Of a stretch of 64,000 bases of DNA, positions 36,577 through 46,287 are shown piece by piece. Position 1 is the first letter of the stretch. Each line of letters begins with the position of its first letter. The position numbers and the translations under genes were made by a program. This DNA comes from Paenibacillus spongiae (GTDB lineage: Bacteria; Bacillota; Bacilli; Paenibacillales; Paenibacillaceae). The stretch covers positions 2,808,501 through 2,872,500 of the forward strand of contig NZ_CP091430.1 in assembly GCF_024734895.1 (NCBI RefSeq). Direction: 5' to 3'. The notes under the pieces were generated by a model. It was not told the origin of the DNA. It was given only the letters and a program-made list of their open reading frames with translations, and made no database searches.

Positions 36577-37362
36577 CTATCTCCCATTTCGCTGTTTGAT
36601 CAGATCGGACGGAGCGTGGCCCGCAATTTTTTTGAATACCCGATTGAAGTACGGCGGATCGCAAAACCCGAGAGCATCCGATACTTCGGTTATCGTCATG
36701 TTCGTCTGCAGCAGCAAGTCGCGGGCGGTTGTGATCCGGATATGATGCATGAATTCAATCGGCGTTTGCCCCATGGTCTCTTTAAATATCGTCGTGACAT
36801 AGTTTGGCGTTCGGTTCACCAGCTGTGCCAGATCCTGAATACGAATCTCTTCCTTATAATGACGGACGATGTAATGCTCGATTGTCCTTGCCATTGCCGC
36901 TTTATGCGCGGGAACGTCACGCTGCTCCAGCTCCTGCATTAACATGCCCAGCAATTCCATCAGAATGCCGGCGCATATCATTTCGCGGAAGGCCGATGGA
37001 CTCAGCCACATCCGATATAACGACGAGAACCGCTGCCGCAAATATTCAAACCCTTTGGGACGAAACAGCCGGTATCCGGCACCTTCCATGATCGGGATGA
37101 AGGGAGCTTCATAAGACTCGGGGAGCTGAAATATTGCCGCGTACTTCTGATGCAGCACGGCGGGGTCGTGATATCCGGCACGAACGGTACCCGGGAAGAT
37201 CAGCAGCACATCACCCTTCGTCAAATCGACGGACGTCGAATCCAACTCGTAGGTTAAGCTGCCGCCGGTGACTAACGCCAATATCGGATCCTCGGTCATA
37301 CGGCTTGAAACCTGCCAATGCTCCATTCGGTCATCGAAAAAGACAGCTTTGAGTCCCATCAT
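36577..37362 (-). CDS. AraC-family transcriptional regulator
   Basis: 261 residues. N-terminal cupin-like sensing domain (about 15-100) and C-terminal double helix-turn-helix (IRIQDLAQLVNRTPNYVTTIFKE in part as NRTPNYVTTIFKE; GFCDPPYFNRVFKKIAG). GAGGTG lies 9 bp before the ATG. It is divergent from the Rieske/amidohydrolase pair, which it probably regulates. The ligand is unknown. Confidence 0.9.
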   Translation of the reverse strand: MMGLKAVFFDDRMEHWQVSSRMTEDPILALVTGGSLTYELDSTSVDLTKGDVLLIFPGTVRAGYHDPAVLHQKYAAIFQLPESYEAPFIPIMEGAGYRLFRPKGFEYLRQRFSSLYRMWLSPSAFREMICAGILMELLGMLMQELEQRDVPAHKAAMARTIEHYIVRHYKEEIRIQDLAQLVNRTPNYVTTIFKETMGQTPIEFMHHIRITTARDLLLQTNMTITEVSDALGFCDPPYFNRVFKKIAGHAPSDLIKQRNGR

Positions 37363-37517
37363 CTTCTGTTCACCTCTGCAGAAATAACGTTAGCCTTGAA
37401 AGCATTATCATTGTAGAATCATCCAACTCATTGTTGTTTTATTTATGGTCGTTGTCAAGTGGAGGACATACGATAGATACATAAAGATGAGGCTGCCTTA
37501 CTAAGGGGGATGTGGAA

Positions 37518-37901
37518 GTGAGTGTTCATTTCGTGGCTGAAGTGGAAGAAATCCCGGAAGGCCATCGGAAAATCGTGCAAGTGGGGAAACGTTCAATTGG
37601 GATTTTCAATATCCGGGGGGAGTATTACGCGCTGCTCAATTATTGCCCTCATTACGGTGCCGAGCTGTGTAAGGGAATCGTGAGCGGAACGACGATGGAG
37701 TCGAAGGTGTATGAATACATTTACGGGAAGGATCAAGAAATAATCCGCTGTCCATGGCACGGCTGGGAATTCGATATTAAGACAGGCTGCTCGTTGTTCG
37801 ATGAGAAGGTGAGGGCCAAACGGTACGAGGTTATCGTACAGGAGGGCCGAATCGGCCTCGTGCTTGGAGCATCGTCTTCCGAAGCGAAAGGAGAACAATA
37901 G
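37518..37901 (+). CDS. Rieske [2Fe-2S] ferredoxin-like protein
   Basis: 127 residues from the GTG at 37518 (AAGGGGG, 7 bp spacing). The two Rieske cluster motifs are present: CPHYGAELC near residue 43 (Cys-Pro-His) and CPWHGWEF near 80 (Cys-Pro-Trp-His). Such stand-alone proteins pass electrons to ring-hydroxylating oxygenases or similar partners. No oxygenase or reductase gene is adjacent; the next gene, 1 bp away, is an amidohydrolase. The pair therefore looks like a partial or novel arrangement for aromatic or ring-substrate conversion. Confidence 0.9.
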   Translation: MSVHFVAEVEEIPEGHRKIVQVGKRSIGIFNIRGEYYALLNYCPHYGAELCKGIVSGTTMESKVYEYIYGKDQEIIRCPWHGWEFDIKTGCSLFDEKVRAKRYEVIVQEGRIGLVLGASSSEAKGEQ

Positions 37902-37902
37902 A

Positions 37903-38964
37903 ATGGCGAAACAAGGGATCGATATTATCGATTGCGATGTTCATATCTCATTGAGGGGCGGGCATGACCTGCTGCCGTACATGCCGGATGCCATGAAGAG
38001 AAGGCTGCTCGAGTCGGGAACCGGCGCGCTCTACAGCGGGTATTATTCGCCGGTCGGCGTGCCGCGCAAAGACGCAGCTCCCCCTGGCGGCGGTCCGGCG
38101 GCATCGGATCCGGATTTTCTGGTCGAGCAGCTCATCGATCAGCATCAAATCGATTACGCGCTTCTAACCGGCACCATGTACGACGTATCCAGCGGTCATG
38201 ATGCGGATTATGCAGCGGCAATTGTTTCCGCGTACAATGATTATGTGCTCGATCACTGGATCGGCAAGCATCCCTCGTTCAAGGGAACGGTCGCCGTCTC
38301 GACGATCGATCCTCAATTGGCAGCGAGGGAGATCGACCGGCTGGGTCAGCATCCTGATATGGTGGCCGTCATTATGTCGAGCGCGGCGCGCATGCCCTTT
38401 GGCCAAAGATTCTATCATCCGATCTACGAGGCGGCGGAGCGGCAAGGGCTGCCGGTCATGATTCATCCCGGCACGGAAGGGGCCGGCAGCACGAACGGCC
38501 CTACGGCGGCCGGTTATCCGAGCTATTATCTGGAATGGCACACATGCCTCTCGCAAACCTTCATGGCTCATTTGGTCAGCCTCGTGTGCGAAGGGGTGTT
38601 CGAGAAATATCCGAAATTGAAGTTCGTCCTTGTCGAAGGCGGCGTCGCGTGGCTGCCTCACCTGATGTGGCGGCTGGACAAGAACTACAAAGCGCTTCGC
38701 TCGCAAGTCCCGTGGCTGAAAAAAATGCCGAGCCAATACATCCGCGAGCACTGTTACCTAACAACGCAGCCAATTGAAGAACCCGATCGTCCAGGCGATC
38801 TTATAACGCTGTTCAATATGATCGATGCCGAGAATATGCTGTTGTTCTCATCGGACTATCCGCATTGGGATTTCGACGATCCGCATGCGATTCTGCGAAC
38901 GATGCCGGCCGATATGAAACGTAAAATTTACTACGAGAATGCAAAGCAGCTGTTTAAACTGTAA
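37903..38964 (+). CDS. Amidohydrolase family protein (amidohydrolase 2/ACMSD-like)
   Basis: 353 residues from the ATG at 37903 (AAAGGAG). Metal-binding pattern of the PF04909 family: DCDVHI near residue 9 (D-x-H in part), a conserved VMIHPG near 185, LVEGG near 250, and SSDYPHWD near 320. Members hydrolyse or decarboxylate ring compounds (ACMSD, gamma-resorcylate decarboxylase). It is directly downstream of the Rieske gene and followed by a good terminator, so the operon is two genes long. Confidence 0.87.
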   Translation: MAKQGIDIIDCDVHISLRGGHDLLPYMPDAMKRRLLESGTGALYSGYYSPVGVPRKDAAPPGGGPAASDPDFLVEQLIDQHQIDYALLTGTMYDVSSGHDADYAAAIVSAYNDYVLDHWIGKHPSFKGTVAVSTIDPQLAAREIDRLGQHPDMVAVIMSSAARMPFGQRFYHPIYEAAERQGLPVMIHPGTEGAGSTNGPTAAGYPSYYLEWHTCLSQTFMAHLVSLVCEGVFEKYPKLKFVLVEGGVAWLPHLMWRLDKNYKALRSQVPWLKKMPSQYIREHCYLTTQPIEEPDRPGDLITLFNMIDAENMLLFSSDYPHWDFDDPHAILRTMPADMKRKIYYENAKQLFKL

Positions 38965-38981
38965 GGAGCGCTGAGAATAGA

Positions 38982-39017
38982 GGTTGAGCAGAGGGATTAC
39001 GCTGTTCAACCTTTTTT
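38982..39017 (+). terminator. Rho-independent terminator of the Rieske/amidohydrolase operon
   Basis: GGTTGAGCAG/CTGTTCAACC stem, 10-nt loop, T6. Confidence 0.9.
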
Positions 39018-39418
39018 GCGTCCGCGGTGTCAATACGGATCGTCGGACCATGCGGCGGCGTTACGGCAAAGATAACGATATAAGTGGAACCAAACACAGC
39101 ATGACTGCAAAGGCAGGAGTCGTCCATCTCCATACGATCGCATCGATTTGCTGGAGCATTTATAGTCGACCTACCGCCATCATGCGGCGAAACAGCGCAT
39201 ATGGGAGCTGCCCCGCGGTGCGAACTGCCCGGAGGAGCCTGCGTAATTCACCGACCGGTTGCTGTTGTCGTCGGATTGCTAGCATGCAAACTTTTTTATT
39301 GGAGGTAAGATTCCTGCAGAATGTTCAGGCCTGTCGATTAACCATAAAAAAGAAAAAATCTACCTATTTGGGTAGTGATTGTAGCCCTTCAAACAAGCCG
39401 ACGAATGATGAAGTGAGA

Positions 39419-39555
39419 GGATCTGATGTCCGGATAGTTCGTCTCCTATCAGGTGTTTGTCACAGATAACGGATTCCATGTCCGTGTACCGTGTAATGTA
39501 GGGGGCTGGACTTGTAACGGACACCAGAGACGTTATTGTTGAAAACCGAGCCGAA
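39419..39555. repeat. ~137-bp intergenic repeat, copy 1
   Basis: Begins GGATCTGATGTCCGGAT and ends ACCGAGCCGAA. It matches copy 2 (39631-39767) over most of its length with scattered substitutions. An internal 20-mer ending GACGTTATT (39518-39537) recurs at 39568-39587. Confidence 0.85.
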
Positions 39556-39624
39556 TTGGAAAGGTTGCGGACACCAGAGACGTTATTCATGCGTTTATCG
39601 GAGGGAATGCGGTCATTTGGTGCG

Positions 39625-39767
39625 AATAGCGGATCTGATGTCCGGATGGTTCGTCCCTATCAGGTGTTTGTCACAATTAACGGATTCCATGTCCGTATAG
39701 CGTGAAATGAAGTTGGGCTGGACTTCTAACGGACATCGGATGCGCTATTGTCGAATACCGAGCAGAA
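39625..39767. repeat. ~137-bp intergenic repeat, copy 2, with terminal inverted repeats
   Basis: Same element 212 bp downstream of copy 1. Here the ends form a 20-bp inverted repeat: 39625-39644 (AATAGCGGATCTGATGTCCG) against 39730-39749, with 18 of 20 matching. This resembles a MITE or REP-type element about 125 bp long. Confidence 0.8.
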
Positions 39768-39974
39768 TAACCAAATCCAATCAGAGGAGCCCGCTAGCAC
39801 TGCTCTAGAACGATTCTTCCAGCTCTGTTCGCATTTAGTTCGACTTATTTAGTGAACTCATGCAGTGAATCAATATACCCTTCTGGCCGTGAAGGCATGG
39901 GTGCAATATACAGAACGCAAGCGGGATAAAGTGCAGGCTCATTCCCGAAACTGAAATAGACGTGCGCATAGGGG

Positions 39975-40019
39975 TTGATTTCCGAATAAATAATGTTACA
40001 ATAAAAAAGTATGTTACTT
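39975..40019 (+). promoter_or_regulatory. Sigma-A promoter with overlapping AAGTA-TGT-TACTT dyad, before the nitroreductase gene
   Basis: TTGATT (39975-39980), 16-bp spacer, TGTTACAAT with -10 TACAAT (39997-40002). A short perfect palindrome AAGTA-TGT-TACTT (40007-40019) sits just after it, at the expected start site. This is a suitable place for a repressor, perhaps of the HxlR/MarR redox-sensing kind that often control nitroreductases. Confidence 0.6.
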
Positions 40020-40043
40020 AACTTCAGGAGGTATCACAAGATT

Positions 40044-40646
40044 ATGTCTAAAGATTTCAACACTGCATTGAAGCAGCGCCGCTCTATTTATGGAATCAGC
40101 AAAGAAACGGTCATCTCCGACGAACGGATCCAAGAAGTGATCTCCGATGCCGTCAAACATACGCCATCTTCCTTCAACTCCCAAAGCGCGCGTGTAGTTG
40201 TCCTATTGGGCGAGCAGCACGATAAATTCTGGAGAATGACGACAGAGACGCTCCGCAAGGTCGTTAATGATGAAGAGAAATTCGTATCGACGGCGGAGAA
40301 AATGGCTGCTTTCGAGAACGGATACGGCACGGTTCTGTTCTTTGAAGACCAGAAGGTAATCCAAGGCCTTCAAGAGCAGTTCGCCCCTTATAAAGATAAC
40401 TTCCCCGTCTGGGCCGAGCATTCGAACGGCATGCTTCAATTCGTAGTATGGACATCTCTCGAACTGGAAGGCTATGGCGCATCGCTGCAGCACTACAACC
40501 CGCTGATCGACGATGCAGTGAAACGCGAGTGGAATCTTCCGTCTGAATGGAAGCTCATCGCTCAAATGCCGTTCGGCAAGCCGACGATGCAGCCGGGCGA
40601 GAAGCAATTCCAGCCAATCGATGCGCGCATGAAAGTATTCAAATAA
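40044..40646 (+). CDS. Nitroreductase-family flavoprotein
   Basis: 200 residues from the ATG at 40044 (AGGAGGT 12 bp upstream). N-terminal KQRRSIYGI (FMN phosphate binding), HTPSSFNSQSARVVVL, then a central region and MPFGKPTM near the C-terminus. This is the oxygen-insensitive nitroreductase fold of the Frm2/YdgI-like short group. It would use FMN and NAD(P)H to reduce nitro compounds or quinones. Monocistronic with a terminator. Confidence 0.88.
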   Translation: MSKDFNTALKQRRSIYGISKETVISDERIQEVISDAVKHTPSSFNSQSARVVVLLGEQHDKFWRMTTETLRKVVNDEEKFVSTAEKMAAFENGYGTVLFFEDQKVIQGLQEQFAPYKDNFPVWAEHSNGMLQFVVWTSLELEGYGASLQHYNPLIDDAVKREWNLPSEWKLIAQMPFGKPTMQPGEKQFQPIDARMKVFK

Positions 40647-40668
40647 ACATAACGGTGTACTGTTATTG

Positions 40669-40709
40669 AAAACCGGGAACTCTCATAGGAGGGGATCCCG
40701 GTTTTCTGC
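40669..40709 (+). terminator. Terminator of the nitroreductase gene
   Basis: AAAACCGGGA/TCCCGGTTTT 10-bp stem with a 17-nt loop. The rest of the gap to 40988 is AT-rich, presumably the odhA promoter region, without a clear -35/-10 pair. Confidence 0.75.
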
Positions 40710-40988
40710 GGTTCCGAATTACCCGATATCGTTAGCCGCATGATGAATGATACGTTATATGAGAAGATAACCTATAACCGATCTAGTATTGAGATGAATC
40801 AGATCGAATTTAACTATTTGTAATATGGTAGGATCTTTCTTAAACTTGTTAATTGACTGGTTCCCGACCGGTACAGCGATTTTTAGCAATTATTTCGCGG
40901 TAGTATGTATGATCGGAGATGGAATTGGTTAATCAATAGATGAACTATTGTAAGGTTATGACAATGATAAGGCGGAGGTAAAACGTAC

Positions 40989-43850
40989 ATGACGGCAGAT
41001 ATTTCTAACCGCCAGTCGCCCTGGCAGCTCTACTACGGTCCTAACTTGGGTTATATTCAGGAGCAGTATGAGCGGTACATGGAAGATGCTAATTCCGTAG
41101 ATCCCTCGTATCAGACCATGTTTCGTGAGTGGGGGGCGCCACCGGCGCTGCAGCATAACGAAGCGGGTCGGCAAGCGGGATTGCAAGCGGCTGGCGGGAG
41201 CGGCACGATCGCGGCAGACCCCTCTTTTTATAAAAAGCTGGTGGATGCCGGTAAGCTAGTGCTTAATATCCGGACGTATGGACATTTAGCCGCGGATACC
41301 AATCCGCTCGACATGAGAGAGAAAGCGGACACCCGCTTGCTGGAGCCGGAGACCTTCCGATTGACGAAGGAAGATCTGACGAAGATTCCCGCTGCGCTCA
41401 TATGGGAGGATGCGCCTGCATCCATTCAGAACGGCTGGGAAGCGATCCAGGAGCTTAAACGTATTTATACCGAATCATTCGGTTTCGAATTTGGTCACGT
41501 GCATGCCGAGGACGAGCGCTTATGGCTTAACCGTCACGCTGAATCCGGCATCGCAACTAAGCCGCTCAACTTGAAGGAACGCCAGGCGCTTCTATACCGG
41601 CTTATCGAGGTTGAAACGTTCGAGACGTTCCTGCAGAAAACATTCGTCGGCCAGAAGCGGTTCTCGATCGAAGGCACGGACACGCTTGTTCCGATGCTGG
41701 ATGAGATCGTCCGTGAGATCGCGCACGACGGTGCGAAGAACATTATGATGGGCATGGCGCACCGTGGACGCCTTAACGTGCTGGCGCATGTGCTCGGCAA
41801 GCCTTACGGGAAGATATTCTCGGAATTCCAGCACGCGCCGAATAAAGATTTAATGCCATCCGAAGGATCTTCCGGTATCAACTTCGGTTGGACGGGAGAC
41901 GTTAAGTATCATCTGGGTGCGCATCGTTCGGTTAAAGAAGGAGAAACGATCGAGACCCGTATCACGCTTGCGAACAACCCAAGCCATCTGGAGTATGTGA
42001 ACCCTGTCGTTCAAGGCTTTGCCCGGGCAGCGCAGGATGACCGTAAGGAACCAGGATATGCGAAATCGGATTTTGGCTCCGCAGCTGCGGTACTTATGCA
42101 CGGAGACGCTGCTTTCGCAGGTGAAGGCATCGTTCCGGAATCGCTTAACTTCAAGAAGCTGGTCGGCTATCAGAACGGTGGGACGATTCATATTATCGTT
42201 AACAACCGGATCGGGTTCACAACGGAAAGCTCGGATTCGCGTTCCACTTACTATTCAAGCGACTTGGCAAAAGGTTTCAACATTCCAATCGTCCGCGTCA
42301 ACGCCGACGATCCAGAAGCATGTTTGGCCGTCATTCGGATGGCCTGCGAATATCGTTACCGCTTCCAAAAGGATTTCCTGATCGATTTGGTCGGATACCG
42401 CCGTCACGGCCACAATGAGACGGACGACCCGGAGACGACTCAGCCGATTCTATACAGAAAGCTGCGTGATCACAAAACGGTAAGCAATCTGTATGCCGAT
42501 CATTTGATAAGCAAAGGCTTGATCAGCCAGGAGCAGTTCGAACAGCAGAAGAAGGAAGTGCTCGGACGGCTTCAAAGCGCGCTGGATGAGGTGAAGAACG
42601 CCGAGGAGCGCCAGGAGCCGGCCAAAATTACGCAAACGGAAACGAAGCGCCGGAGCCCGGAAATCGTTACATCGGTACCGCTGCCTAATCTGCAAGCCAT
42701 CAACCGCGATCTGTTGAAATGGCCGGAGGGCTTCAAAGTATACGGCAAGCTGGAGCGTATTCTGAAGCGGCGCGAAGGCTCATTTGACGAGGGCGGCAAA
42801 GTGGATTGGGGCCTTGCGGAGACGATGGCATTCGCAACGATTCTCGCTGACGGCAAGCCGATCCGCATTACCGGCCAAGATTCCGAACGCGGCACGTTCG
42901 CGCATCGGAACCTGGTTCTGCACGATCCGGAAACCGGAGGCAAGTTCTGCCCGCTGCACACGCTGCCGCAGGCGCGCGCTTCGTTCTCGATCTATAACAG
43001 TCCGTTGTCCGAGGCATCGGTACTCGGATTTGAATACGGGTATAACGTTTACTCGCCGGAAACACTAGTCATCTGGGAAGCGCAGTTTGGCGATTTCGCC
43101 AATGCCGCACAGGTGATCATCGACCAATTCATCGCGTCGGGCAGAGACAAGTGGTCGCAGAATTCGAGCCTTGTTATGCTTCTTCCGCACGGCTACGAAG
43201 GTCAAGGGCCGGAGCATTCGAGCGCAAGATTGGAGCGTTTCCTTCAGCAAGCCGCGAATGAGAACTGGACCGTTGCGAATCTCACATCGGCTGCGCAATA
43301 TTTCCACCTGCTCCGCCGTCAAGCTGCATTAACGCAGACGGAGGAAGCGAGACCGCTTATCATTATGTCGCCGAAGAGTCTGCTTCGCAATCCGCGCGTG
43401 GCTTCGGATCCGCAAGCGTTCAGCGAAGGGGTCTTCAAGCCTGTAATGGAGCAGCCTGGTCAAGGCGATACGCCGGATCAAGTGGAACGGCTCATTCTGT
43501 GCAGCGGCAAAATCGGGATCGAGCTGGCTGCAGCGATGGATCAGAGCGAGCAGCGCGATTGGAGCTGGCTGCATGTGGCTAGGATCGAACAGCTGTATCC
43601 ATTCCCGAAAGTGGATATCGAACGCATTATCGGACGGTTCCCGAACTTGAAAGAAATCGTTTGGCTTCAGGAAGAACCGCAAAACATGGGCGCTTGGAAC
43701 TATATGGAACCAAGAATCAACTCTCGTGCGCCAGGCGCTACGAGGGTCCGTTATGTGGGTCTGCCGAAGCAGTCTAGTCCGGCAAGCGGATTTTCTGAAA
43801 TCCACCAGCACGATCAGCAGCGTATTATAGCGGAAGCAATGAGCCGTTAA
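40989..43850 (+). CDS. odhA: 2-oxoglutarate dehydrogenase E1 component
   Basis: 953 residues, normal for the family. Begins with the E1 N-terminal segment ([12 protein letters not shown]). TPP-dependent core: [40 protein letters not shown], and the ThDP/metal motif with [14 protein letters not shown] and VNNRIGFTT. The C-terminal transketolase-like half contains [13 protein letters not shown] and [17 protein letters not shown]. It decarboxylates 2-oxoglutarate and succinylates the E2 lipoyl group in the TCA cycle. The E2 gene follows after 43 bp. Confidence 0.97.
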   Translation: MTADISNRQSPWQLYYGPNLGYIQEQYERYMEDANSVDPSYQTMFREWGAPPALQHNEAGRQAGLQAAGGSGTIAADPSFYKKLVDAGKLVLNIRTYGHLAADTNPLDMREKADTRLLEPETFRLTKEDLTKIPAALIWEDAPASIQNGWEAIQELKRIYTESFGFEFGHVHAEDERLWLNRHAESGIATKPLNLKERQALLYRLIEVETFETFLQKTFVGQKRFSIEGTDTLVPMLDEIVREIAHDGAKNIMMGMAHRGRLNVLAHVLGKPYGKIFSEFQHAPNKDLMPSEGSSGINFGWTGDVKYHLGAHRSVKEGETIETRITLANNPSHLEYVNPVVQGFARAAQDDRKEPGYAKSDFGSAAAVLMHGDAAFAGEGIVPESLNFKKLVGYQNGGTIHIIVNNRIGFTTESSDSRSTYYSSDLAKGFNIPIVRVNADDPEACLAVIRMACEYRYRFQKDFLIDLVGYRRHGHNETDDPETTQPILYRKLRDHKTVSNLYADHLISKGLISQEQFEQQKKEVLGRLQSALDEVKNAEERQEPAKITQTETKRRSPEIVTSVPLPNLQAINRDLLKWPEGFKVYGKLERILKRREGSFDEGGKVDWGLAETMAFATILADGKPIRITGQDSERGTFAHRNLVLHDPETGGKFCPLHTLPQARASFSIYNSPLSEASVLGFEYGYNVYSPETLVIWEAQFGDFANAAQVIIDQFIASGRDKWSQNSSLVMLLPHGYEGQGPEHSSARLERFLQQAANENWTVANLTSAAQYFHLLRRQAALTQTEEARPLIIMSPKSLLRNPRVASDPQAFSEGVFKPVMEQPGQGDTPDQVERLILCSGKIGIELAAAMDQSEQRDWSWLHVARIEQLYPFPKVDIERIIGRFPNLKEIVWLQEEPQNMGAWNYMEPRINSRAPGATRVRYVGLPKQSSPASGFSEIHQHDQQRIIAEAMSR

Positions 43851-43893
43851 GAACCAGGACGCGATCATTCCTAACTACGAGGAGGGCAACGGC

Positions 43894-45138
43894 ATGAGCG
43901 ATATTAAAGTACCCGAAATGGGCGAATCAATAACAGAAGGCACAATTGCAAAATGGGTTGTAAAGCAAGGTGACCAGGTCAAGCAGGGGGATGTTCTTGC
44001 TGAACTGGAGACCGATAAAGTCAATATTGAAATCAGCGCCGAAGAAGACGGCGTTCTGTCCCAAATTCTGAGACAGGAAGGCGAGACCGTACAAATCGGC
44101 GAAGTGATCGCAACGATCGGCGCATCGACCGGCGCTCCGGCAGCAGGCAGCGTGAGCGCTGAGCCGAAGCCAGCCGAGAAGCAGGAAGCGCAGCAGCCTG
44201 CAGTACAAGCCGCCGCAGAACCGAAGCAGGATAGCGGCTCGTCCGACGTAGCAGCATCTCCTGCAGCCCGCAAGCTGGCAAGAGAGCTCGGGATCGATCT
44301 GAGCAAAGTCAATGCTAACGATCCGATCGGCCGTATTCGTCAGGAGGACGTGAAGCAGCACACCGACCGTCCTCAGGCAAGCAGCCAGCCGGCTGCACCT
44401 AAGGCAGCGGCAGCTCCGGCTCCTGAAGTGCCGGGTAAACCTGTACTCAGGCAGCCAATGTCGCGCCGCCGCGCAACGATCGCCAATCGCCTGGTTGAAG
44501 CGCAGCGTACGGCAGCCATGCTGACGACGTTCAACGAAGTCGATATGACGGCGATTATGGATGTCCGCAAACGCCGCAAGCAGTCGTTCCAAGAGAAGCA
44601 CGACGTTAATCTTGGCTTCATGTCCTTCTTCACGAAGGCTGTTGTCGGAGCGTTGAAGCAGTTCCCGCTGTTGAATGCCGAGATTCAAGGCGAGGATATT
44701 CTCGTGAAGAAATTCTATGATATCGGGATTGCGGTTTCGGCCAAGGAAGGTCTTGTGGTACCGGTCGTACGCGATGCTGACCGTCTCGGCTTCGCCGAGA
44801 TCGAGAAGCAAATCGTCGAGCTGGCGGGCAAAGCGCGCTCGAACAAGCTTGCGCTTTCCGACCTGCAGGGCGGCACGTTCACGATTACGAACGGAGGCAC
44901 GTTCGGATCGCTTCTTTCCACGCCGATTCTGAATGCGCCGCAGGTTGGTATTCTCGGCATGCATAAGATCCAGCTTCGTCCGGTCGCCATCGACGCGGAA
45001 AGATCGGAGAACCGGCCGATGATGTATATCGCCTTGTCGTATGACCACCGTATTGTCGATGGATCAGACGCGGTTCGGTTCCTGGTTACGGTCAAATCGC
45101 TGCTGGAAGACCCGGAAACCCTGCTTCTTGAAGGGTAA
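43894..45138 (+). CDS. odhB: Dihydrolipoyllysine succinyltransferase, E2 of 2-oxoglutarate dehydrogenase
   Basis: 414 residues. Lipoyl domain (1-77) with ETDKVNIEI lipoylation site, an Ala/Pro/Glu-rich linker, an E3-binding domain (about 128-162, [18 protein letters not shown] in part) and a second linker. The catalytic acetyltransferase domain follows with the [12 protein letters not shown] motif (catalytic His/Asp) near residue 388. Strong ribosome binding site (GAGGAGG). Forms the core of the OdhAB complex with shared E3. Confidence 0.97.
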   Translation: MSDIKVPEMGESITEGTIAKWVVKQGDQVKQGDVLAELETDKVNIEISAEEDGVLSQILRQEGETVQIGEVIATIGASTGAPAAGSVSAEPKPAEKQEAQQPAVQAAAEPKQDSGSSDVAASPAARKLARELGIDLSKVNANDPIGRIRQEDVKQHTDRPQASSQPAAPKAAAAPAPEVPGKPVLRQPMSRRRATIANRLVEAQRTAAMLTTFNEVDMTAIMDVRKRRKQSFQEKHDVNLGFMSFFTKAVVGALKQFPLLNAEIQGEDILVKKFYDIGIAVSAKEGLVVPVVRDADRLGFAEIEKQIVELAGKARSNKLALSDLQGGTFTITNGGTFGSLLSTPILNAPQVGILGMHKIQLRPVAIDAERSENRPMMYIALSYDHRIVDGSDAVRFLVTVKSLLEDPETLLLEG

Positions 45139-45160
45139 CGCCTGAAGCGAAGAGAGAATT

Positions 45161-45198
45161 ATAACGGTTCCTGCGTGCTTACCGGCAGGGACCGTTAT
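45161..45198 (+). other. Hairpin after odhB without T-run
   Basis: 14-bp stem (45161-45174 against 45185-45198), one G-T pair, 10-nt loop. It may be a 3' stabilising structure or part of a double terminator. Confidence 0.5.
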
Positions 45199-45213
45199 GT
45201 GCTCATAATAGGA

Positions 45214-45252
45214 AAGAAGCTTGCCGCCTTGCCCGCGGCACAGCTTCTTTTA
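45214..45252 (+). terminator. Terminator of odhAB
   Basis: AAGAAGCT/AGCTTCTT with inner CCGC/GCGG and a T-rich tail (TTTTATTGTTGTTT). Confidence 0.8.
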
Positions 45253-45388
45253 TTGTTGTTTGGTATCGATATTTTTCCGATTTTTTGCAGAGCTGTTGCA
45301 GTCAGATTTAGAATTCATTACAGTAGAAACAACTTCTGCGTAAAGAGTATCTTTCTTACGATTCGCCACGGTTACAAAGGATTAGGTT

Positions 45389-45622
45389 ATGTACAGGAAG
45401 GTGTCAGTGAACGTGACAGCAGAAGAAAGCAAACCGAAGTTATTGCCAACCAAGATTTATAAATGCAAGGATGCTGAATGCAAAGCCTGGGTAAGGGAAG
45501 AATTCGCGGAGACGAATCCTGCCTGCCCGATATGCAAAGGCCCCATGCACCGGAGTATGCGCCATTTGCCCGCCCTCCAAAAGAAGATTAAGAGGGAGCC
45601 TGCGAAGAAATCTCTCTTCTAA
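45389..45622 (+). CDS. Cold-inducible YdjO-like zinc-ribbon protein
   Basis: 77 residues. Two CxxC-type pairs: CKDAEC near residue 26 and CPIC near 46, separated by AWVREEF. This matches YdjO of Bacillus subtilis (W-C-x5-C-x2-W-x-R-x2-F, CPxC, M-x3-R-x-L). The start may be the ATG at 45389 or a GTG at 45407, which is nearer AGGAAGG. Role unknown beyond cold induction reported for YdjO. Confidence 0.78.
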   Translation: MYRKVSVNVTAEESKPKLLPTKIYKCKDAECKAWVREEFAETNPACPICKGPMHRSMRHLPALQKKIKREPAKKSLF

Positions 45623-45774
45623 TTCATATTAGGAAAAGTGCTTGGGCTTGCCAGGCTGAAAGCTGCGGCAGAGCGGGTTTACCGGGCGTGAAGTCATGGT
45701 TCTTGTGTCGCCGCAGCGGTTAATGGTATATTGAGTTATCGATAGGTTGTCCATGAGAGAAAGGGGCTTTTGAG

Positions 45775-46110
45775 ATGTGGAAGGAAATCACTACGCTTCA
45801 GGAATGGGAGCAGATGCTCCAGCAATCGGGCGAGAAACAGCAAATTATTTTTAAGCACAGCACCGCATGTCCGGTAAGCGCAAGCGCGCTGGAAGAATAT
45901 GATGAGTATTTGTCCAAGACGCCGAACAAGGACACGGATTACTATCTGGTCAAGGTGATCGAATCCCGTCCGGTATCCAATCAAATCGCGGAAGATCTTA
46001 GCGTGAAGCATGCTTCGCCGCAAATTATTCTGTTCAAGGACCAGAAGTCGGTGTGGAATACATCCCACTGGTCGATTACGAACAAGCATATTACTGCTGT
46101 CTTAGATTAA
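45775..46110 (+). CDS. ytxJ: YtxJ-like bacillithiol-system protein (monothiol thioredoxin fold)
   Basis: 111 residues. Thioredoxin-like fold with a single Cys in the HSTACPVSASA segment (TCPVS-type active site, about residue 33), and KVIESRPVSNQIAEDL followed by HASPQIILF. This is the YtxJ pattern (DUF2847), implicated in de-bacillithiolation. AAGGGG precedes the ATG by about 10 bp. Presence suggests the organism makes bacillithiol. Confidence 0.9.
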   Translation: MWKEITTLQEWEQMLQQSGEKQQIIFKHSTACPVSASALEEYDEYLSKTPNKDTDYYLVKVIESRPVSNQIAEDLSVKHASPQIILFKDQKSVWNTSHWSITNKHITAVLD

Positions 46111-46138
46111 TCTCGTGTGACCCGGCAAGAAAACTCAG

Positions 46139-46177
46139 GGCCATTGGATCAGTTCATGATCCGATGGCTTTTTTTTG
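46139..46177 (+). terminator. Terminator of the ytxJ-like gene
   Basis: GCCAT-TGGATCA/TGATCC-ATGGC stem and T8-9. Confidence 0.9.
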
Positions 46178-46287
46178 TTGAAAAAAGGGTCCAGCGGCAT
46201 AGGGTCATGTCCCTATTTACATTTACTGGAACGAAAATCATACTAAGCATGAAATTATTAAAACTAAAAATCTAAAGGAGGTAAATA

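Larger units (their letters stand above)
39018..39974. other. Gene-poor kilobase
   Basis: No convincing coding region. Stretch 39102-39244 reads in one frame like a decayed peptide (DRIDLLEHL, TAG, STYRHHAAKQRIWELPRG), perhaps a gene remnant. The second half carries the duplicated repeat described separately. Confidence 0.5.

Noticed and set aside
38984-39469. 161-residue open frame
   Set aside because: Lies over a terminator and repeat DNA, has no ribosome binding site and low-complexity Arg/Ser/Cys composition.
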